A stretch of DNA of 64,000 nucleotides from Colwellia maritima (lineage in GTDB: Bacteria > Pseudomonadota > Gammaproteobacteria > Enterobacterales > Alteromonadaceae). Below are positions 60,303-64,000 of this stretch, in pieces. Position numbers and translations under genes: made by a program. How positions within the stretch are numbered: position 1 is the first letter of the stretch; each line of letters starts with the position of its first letter. The DNA lies in assembly GCF_022669015.1 (NCBI RefSeq), contig NZ_JAKKSL010000006.1, forward strand, positions 62,001 to 126,000. The letters run 5' to 3'. Under the pieces are notes generated by a model. It made no database searches. It saw only the letters and a list, made by a program, of their open reading frames with translations, and was not told where the DNA came from.

Positions 60303-61031
60303 CTATGGCACTCGCCAATGTAAAGCCGATTGATGTCTTTTTATCCACAGTTTGGCCTCACGATGATGAGGAAAGTACTTACTAACAAGCTGCCAAAAAT
60401 CTTTAGAATGGTTTAAATGTTGCAAATGACAAAGCTCATGCACAATAACGTAATCAATAACATCTAATGGCAGCATCATTAATAAATAATTAAAGCTCAG
60501 CTCACCTTTATTATTACAACTTCCCCATCGAGCTGTATATTTTTTTATTTTAATAGATGTGGGGTTGAGTTGAGTGAGTTTTGAATAATAGCGGACTTTA
60601 GGCGGAATGATGATATTGGCTTGTTCTGCTAAAAAACACTCAAGTAGATTTTTTACCGCGACTGTCCGTTGCGATGGTCGAGATAACTTGGCTTGAATAT
60701 GTGCAGACAACCGAATAGTTAGCGCTTGCTTACCATCTACTTTTTGAGTTAACTCAACCCCTGATTTCTCTTGGTTCTGTGCAGCCACAATATTAAGTGT
60801 TACGAGCTGACCAAATAAAAAAAGTTCAGAGCCTTGAGTAAAATCACAACACAAATCAACCGTTTGCTTTTGCTCTGATATTTTTGCTTTCAGCCACGCA
60901 TTTTTTTTCTTAATAAATGACTCAATATACTGTTCATCTACATGGTAAGGGGCGCGAACATACACCTGCCCACTTTTTACTTGTAACGAAAGTGTTTTAC
61001 GACCGCTACGTACCAAATGATATTCAATCAT
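60303..61031 (-). CDS. YgjP-like zinc metallopeptidase domain protein (M48-related)
   Basis: 242 residues from ATG 61031; a TTG at 61049 is less likely. It carries the YgjP/DUF45 signature: RSGRKTLSLQVKSGQVYVRAPYHV at the start, WGSCNNKGELSFNYLLMMLP, then the zinc site YVIVHELCHLQHLNHSKDFWQLV (HExxH plus a third ligand downstream). Widely conserved. The substrate is not established; relatives are sometimes linked to restriction or phosphohydrolase genes, but nothing like that is adjacent. It follows yebG on the same strand by ~24 bases. Confidence 0.87.
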   Translation of the reverse strand: MIEYHLVRSGRKTLSLQVKSGQVYVRAPYHVDEQYIESFIKKKNAWLKAKISEQKQTVDLCCDFTQGSELFLFGQLVTLNIVAAQNQEKSGVELTQKVDGKQALTIRLSAHIQAKLSRPSQRTVAVKNLLECFLAEQANIIIPPKVRYYSKLTQLNPTSIKIKKYTARWGSCNNKGELSFNYLLMMLPLDVIDYVIVHELCHLQHLNHSKDFWQLVSKYFPHHREAKLWIKRHQSALHWRVP

Positions 61032-61055
61032 GTTGCTATTTCTTGGCAAACAAAG

Positions 61056-61457
61056 TTAACTCGCTTTGCTTAATTTAGCCGATTTTGGCTCAAGGTCTTT
61101 TTCAGTTCCTTTTTCAGTTCCTTTTTCCGCAACCTTTTCTGCAACCTTTTCTGCAGCTTTGTCAGTGGTTTTTTCTGGCGTTTTTTTGACTGATTTCACT
61201 GCTTTTTTAGTCGGGGCTTTACTAGTTGGTTTTTTTGCAAGTAAAGCAACTAAAACATCTTCACGATGTTGAGCCAAATAAATACTGAGCTCTTCGCTAG
61301 CGCTTTCACTCAGCTCTATAGGTGACTGGGCAAATACATCAGCCAAGTTATCAGCCATGTCCAACATTTTGTCATATTCATCTGCTGATTTCTTATCCAT
61401 AAATGTTTGTGCCTCCACCCCGTGTCTAATGACGACGAATCGACTTTCAACTGCCAT
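61056..61457 (-). CDS. yebG: SOS-associated protein YebG with an extended repetitive tail
   Basis: 133 residues. The first ~80 match YebG (MAVESRFVVIRHGVEAQTFMDKKSADEYDKMLDMADNL...LSIYLAQHREDVLVALL). E. coli YebG is a LexA-regulated DNA-damage protein of unclear function and ~96 residues. Here a Lys/Ala/Glu/Thr tail follows: KKPTSKAPTKKAVKSVKK then repeats AEKVAEKV and EKGTEKGTEK, encoded by 12-base tandem repeats (~61097-61160). The lysine-rich tail suggests DNA contact. A LexA-like box lies 85 bases upstream. Confidence 0.9.
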   Translation of the reverse strand: MAVESRFVVIRHGVEAQTFMDKKSADEYDKMLDMADNLADVFAQSPIELSESASEELSIYLAQHREDVLVALLAKKPTSKAPTKKAVKSVKKTPEKTTDKAAEKVAEKVAEKGTEKGTEKDLEPKSAKLSKAS

Positions 61458-61541
61458 TATTATTCCTTAGTCATATTAAAAGAGAGCTACAATAAAATTT
61501 ATTGTGTTACTAAGTTGAACAATAACACACCAATGCATAAG

Positions 61542-61557
61542 CTGTATATAAAACCAG
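61542..61557. promoter_or_regulatory. LexA-type SOS box upstream of yebG
   Basis: CTGTATATAAAACCAG fits the gammaproteobacterial LexA pattern CTGT-N8-ACAG with one mismatch (CCAG for ACAG) and an AT-rich centre. It is 85 bases before the yebG ATG, a known SOS gene, which supports the call. Confidence 0.65.
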
Positions 61558-61600
61558 TGGATTTATTAACGTATAATTTGTGGTATATCAACTTTTGAGT

Positions 61601-63957
61601 CTATTCGCTAAACAGCCGTTCAAACCAAGAGCGTTCTTCTACCTTATCTTGTAAACAGCCTTTTTGTAAGACAATACCTGCGGAGACTGCGGGATAATTG
61701 ATAGTATCATCGCATTCATCTGTCACTGCATGTCCCGTTGCTGTTTCAAATAAGGTCATGGCTATTGCTTCTGGTTGATTAGTCATTTTATTAACTACGC
61801 CAACTTTATTCATAAAATCAGCAAATAAAACTAAAGCGCCGCTACTCCCCGTTAAACCTGTGGGCTTATTATCGTCTTTACCTAACCATGTGGTAACCAG
61901 ATTATTATTATCATAGCCAATAAACCTGACTATCACGTAAATCATTACTGGTACCTGTTTTACCCGCTAATTGATGATTTTTTAAACGCCACGTGAGTGA
62001 TTTTGCCGTGCCTGTTTTTGTTACTTGCGTTAAAGCATAGTCCATTAAATATGCTGCATTTGTTGAAATTACCTGCTCATTTGTGGCTTGAAACTGCCAT
62101 AAAGTTTCCCCTTTACTTGAGGTAACAGTATTTATGGTGTGCGCTTGTTCCGAATAACCTTGCGTTGCTAATGGCAAAAACATTTGATTAATTTGTAAGG
62201 GCGACATATTTATTGCCCCAAGCAACATCGATGGACGCATTACAATATCTTCGTCAAAACCAAGTAAATGCATAGCCTTAGCGACATTTTCAAGCCCCAA
62301 GGCCATGCCTAAGTTTACTGTGGGAATATTGAGTGAATTGACTAAACCGTCTATTAGTGGCACCTGATGTCGAAATTTTCCATCATAATTTTGGGGTTTC
62401 CATGACGTTGCTTTTTTAACGCCATTGTCGTTAGTCATCTCAACGCCATTGGTTAAGGTAATCGGTTCATCCGCAAGTAAGGTGGCAAAATTAAATTGCT
62501 CGTAGCGCTCTAATGCCGCTAAATAAATTGCCGGTTTGATTAATGATCCAACGGGACGCTTAGCGGTCATTGCCCGGTTGAACCAAAGATAGCCACTTTG
62601 CCTATCGCCAACAATGGCTCGAATTTCTGCGCTATGAATATCAGTAACAAGCATTGCCGCTTGCAAATTTTTCTGTTGATATTTTGACTCTAATTGATCT
62701 AACTGACTAGCCACGGTTTGTTCAAGCATTTGCTGTTTTAGATGAGAAAAACCGGTGAATACCCGTATTCGCCTTTTGCTGATGTGGAGGTAACAATTGG
62801 TCTAACTCTTGTTTTACTAACTGTAAATAAGCCGGGTACTGTTGTTCTTTAAAGCGCCTGTTAGCTCTAATTGATAAAGGCGCGTTTATTGATCTTTTAA
62901 ACTCGGCTACTGACAGAAAGTTTTTTTCAAACATTAATCTCAGCACTAAATCTCGGCGTTCTTTCGCTCTGACGGGATGACGCCAAGGGTCGTAATAACT
63001 CGGGCCTTTCACTTGCGCAACTAACAATGCAATTTCTTCATTTGTTAATTCAGCCAGTGTTTTACCAAAATAAAATTTAGCCGCCAAACCAAACCCATAA
63101 ATGCCATTTGCATAATGCTGTCCTAAATACACTTCATTGATATACGCTTCAAGCAGCTGATCTTTGCTGTAGCGCACTTCAATAATGATAGCCATCATCG
63201 CTTCTTTTATCTTGCGGGTTAACGTACGTTCTCGCGTTAAGAACATGTTTTTTACAAGTTGTTGGGTTAGGGTACTTCCACCTTGCACCGTACGACCCGC
63301 CACTAAGTTACTATACAACGCTCGCAATATGCCTAACGGTGATATGCCTTGATGGTGATAAAAATTACGATCTTCAATTAATAAAAGCGTATCTAATAAT
63401 TGCGTCGGCGTGTTTTCTAACGCAACTAATACGCGATCTTCTTTATTGTTTGGGACTAAACGTGCTAATAAAATCGGCTCTAATGGCAGCGAGGTAACCG
63501 GTACATCATCACTGAAAAGCTGTGAAATTTTTCCATTAGACACATCAATAGTAAGTTTTATTGCCCCCGTAGAAACCACATTCTCAGTTTGAGGAAAGGC
63601 AAAGGGACGACGGTATAGAATAATTCTATGGGCTGATTGTGCATATTGCCCTGGTTGTGCGACAGTTCTTACTCTCTTGTAGCCGTTTAACTTCAAGGAT
63701 TTACCTAACAGATTCAGGTTAAGTGGCGCACCTATTGTTAAACGTTCAATTTGACCATAAATCTGTGCGGGAACTTGCCAACGTTGTCCTTCAAAGGTTT
63801 CTTGTACTTTTGCATTAAGATAAATAGTAAAAATTGCTAGAACAAAAACACCCGTTAAAATGAGTTTGCCTGTGGTGACAACAATGCTTCGCAACCATTT
63901 TTTTGATGATTTAACATCATGCGTTGGTGATTTGTCTTTGGCTTTTTTAGTTGACAT
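61601..63957 (-). CDS. mrcB: Penicillin-binding protein 1B (frameshifts ~62747 and ~61925)
   Basis: Bifunctional peptidoglycan glycosyltransferase/transpeptidase, ~786 residues. A short cytosolic tail, one TM helix (~26-47), a UB2H domain (~65-150, the LpoB-binding region in E. coli), a GT51 domain with EDRNFYHHQGISPLGILRAL and GGSTLTQQLVKNMFLTRERT, then the transpeptidase: SxxK in GSLIKPAIYLAALE, SxN in LVNSLNIPTVNLG, KTG in LAGKTGTSNDLRD. Frame breaks at ~62742-62752 (beside CCGG) and ~61921-61930. Restoring them gives FSHLKQQMLEQTVASQ and WFIGYDNNNLVTTWLGK. Probably functional. Confidence 0.93.
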
Positions 63958-64000
63958 GAGTATTTTCAGTTGACATTATTTTTTTCAATTGAGCTTGTAG
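63947..64000 (-). CDS. Possible C-terminus of the gene upstream of mrcB (cut by window edge)
   Basis: A frame entering from the right edge reads LQAQLKKIMSTENTHVN and stops at 63947-63949, overlapping the mrcB start by 11 bases. In many gammaproteobacteria hrpB lies directly upstream of mrcB, so this could be its end. 17 codons are too few to identify it. Confidence 0.25.
   Translation of the reverse strand, partial: LQAQLKKIMSTENTHVN

Noticed and set aside
61090..61165. Short tandem repeats as a CRISPR-like array
   Set aside because: The units are 12 bases without spacers and lie in frame inside yebG.

Overview
The window is AT-rich DNA from a marine gammaproteobacterium, most like the Colwellia/Thalassotalea side of the Alteromonadales. 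This is inferred from gene content: a thr operon with leader peptide, YebG, PBP1b, RluF, DusC, NnrS, a HutC-type hut cluster and a large TonB receptor. It is not based on a marker gene; no rRNA, tRNA or CRISPR array was seen.

Layout. 1-2.6 kb: the C-terminal part of a LytS-type sensor kinase runs off the left edge, followed by debris (GNAT toxin-like fragment, 5'-truncated IS982-family transposase, two tiny reading frames). 2.7-10.4 kb is the most interesting block: a TonB-dependent receptor, a divergent TctC-TctB fusion with TctA (tripartite tricarboxylate transporter), and a convergent gene encoding a periplasmic TctC-like domain joined through one membrane helix to a cytoplasmic LuxR helix-turn-helix. 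This looks like a membrane-bound one-component regulator for the neighbouring transporter. 10.8-25.3 kb: yajR-like exporter, a damaged DASS transporter, uvrA, a GNAT, a two-gene spermidine-synthase-like pair, prpE, an OmpA-like lipoprotein, rluF, a glycerophosphodiesterase and hutI. 25.4-29.7 kb: hutC-hutU-hutH, divergent from hutI around a perfect 24-bp palindromic operator. 29.7-33.8 kb: a substrate-binding protein next to a membrane diguanylate cyclase, then an Aer-like chemoreceptor. 34-50 kb: dusC, a YeeZ-like protein, a yiiD-like protein, M3 oligopeptidase, nnrS, a 2-hydroxyacid dehydrogenase, an FAD amine oxidoreductase, an Ig-like repeat lipoprotein, ung. 50.3-55.3 kb: thrL-attenuator-thrABC. 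55.6-60.3 kb: accessory region with an HEPN-like protein, secreted proteins and a metzincin-type protease hidden by a frameshift. 60.3-64 kb: YgjP-like metallopeptidase, yebG with a LexA-type box, and mrcB.

Sequence quality matters here. About 22 genes carry roughly 30 frameshifts, many in housekeeping genes (uvrA, thrA, ung, mrcB, dusC, hutU). A large share fall where the expected in-frame sequence would contain GCCGG but the window reads GCTTGG, GCTTTGG or similar; another set are one-base losses in A or T runs. I therefore treat most broken genes as probably intact in the organism and give them full spans as CDS, describing the lesion in each.
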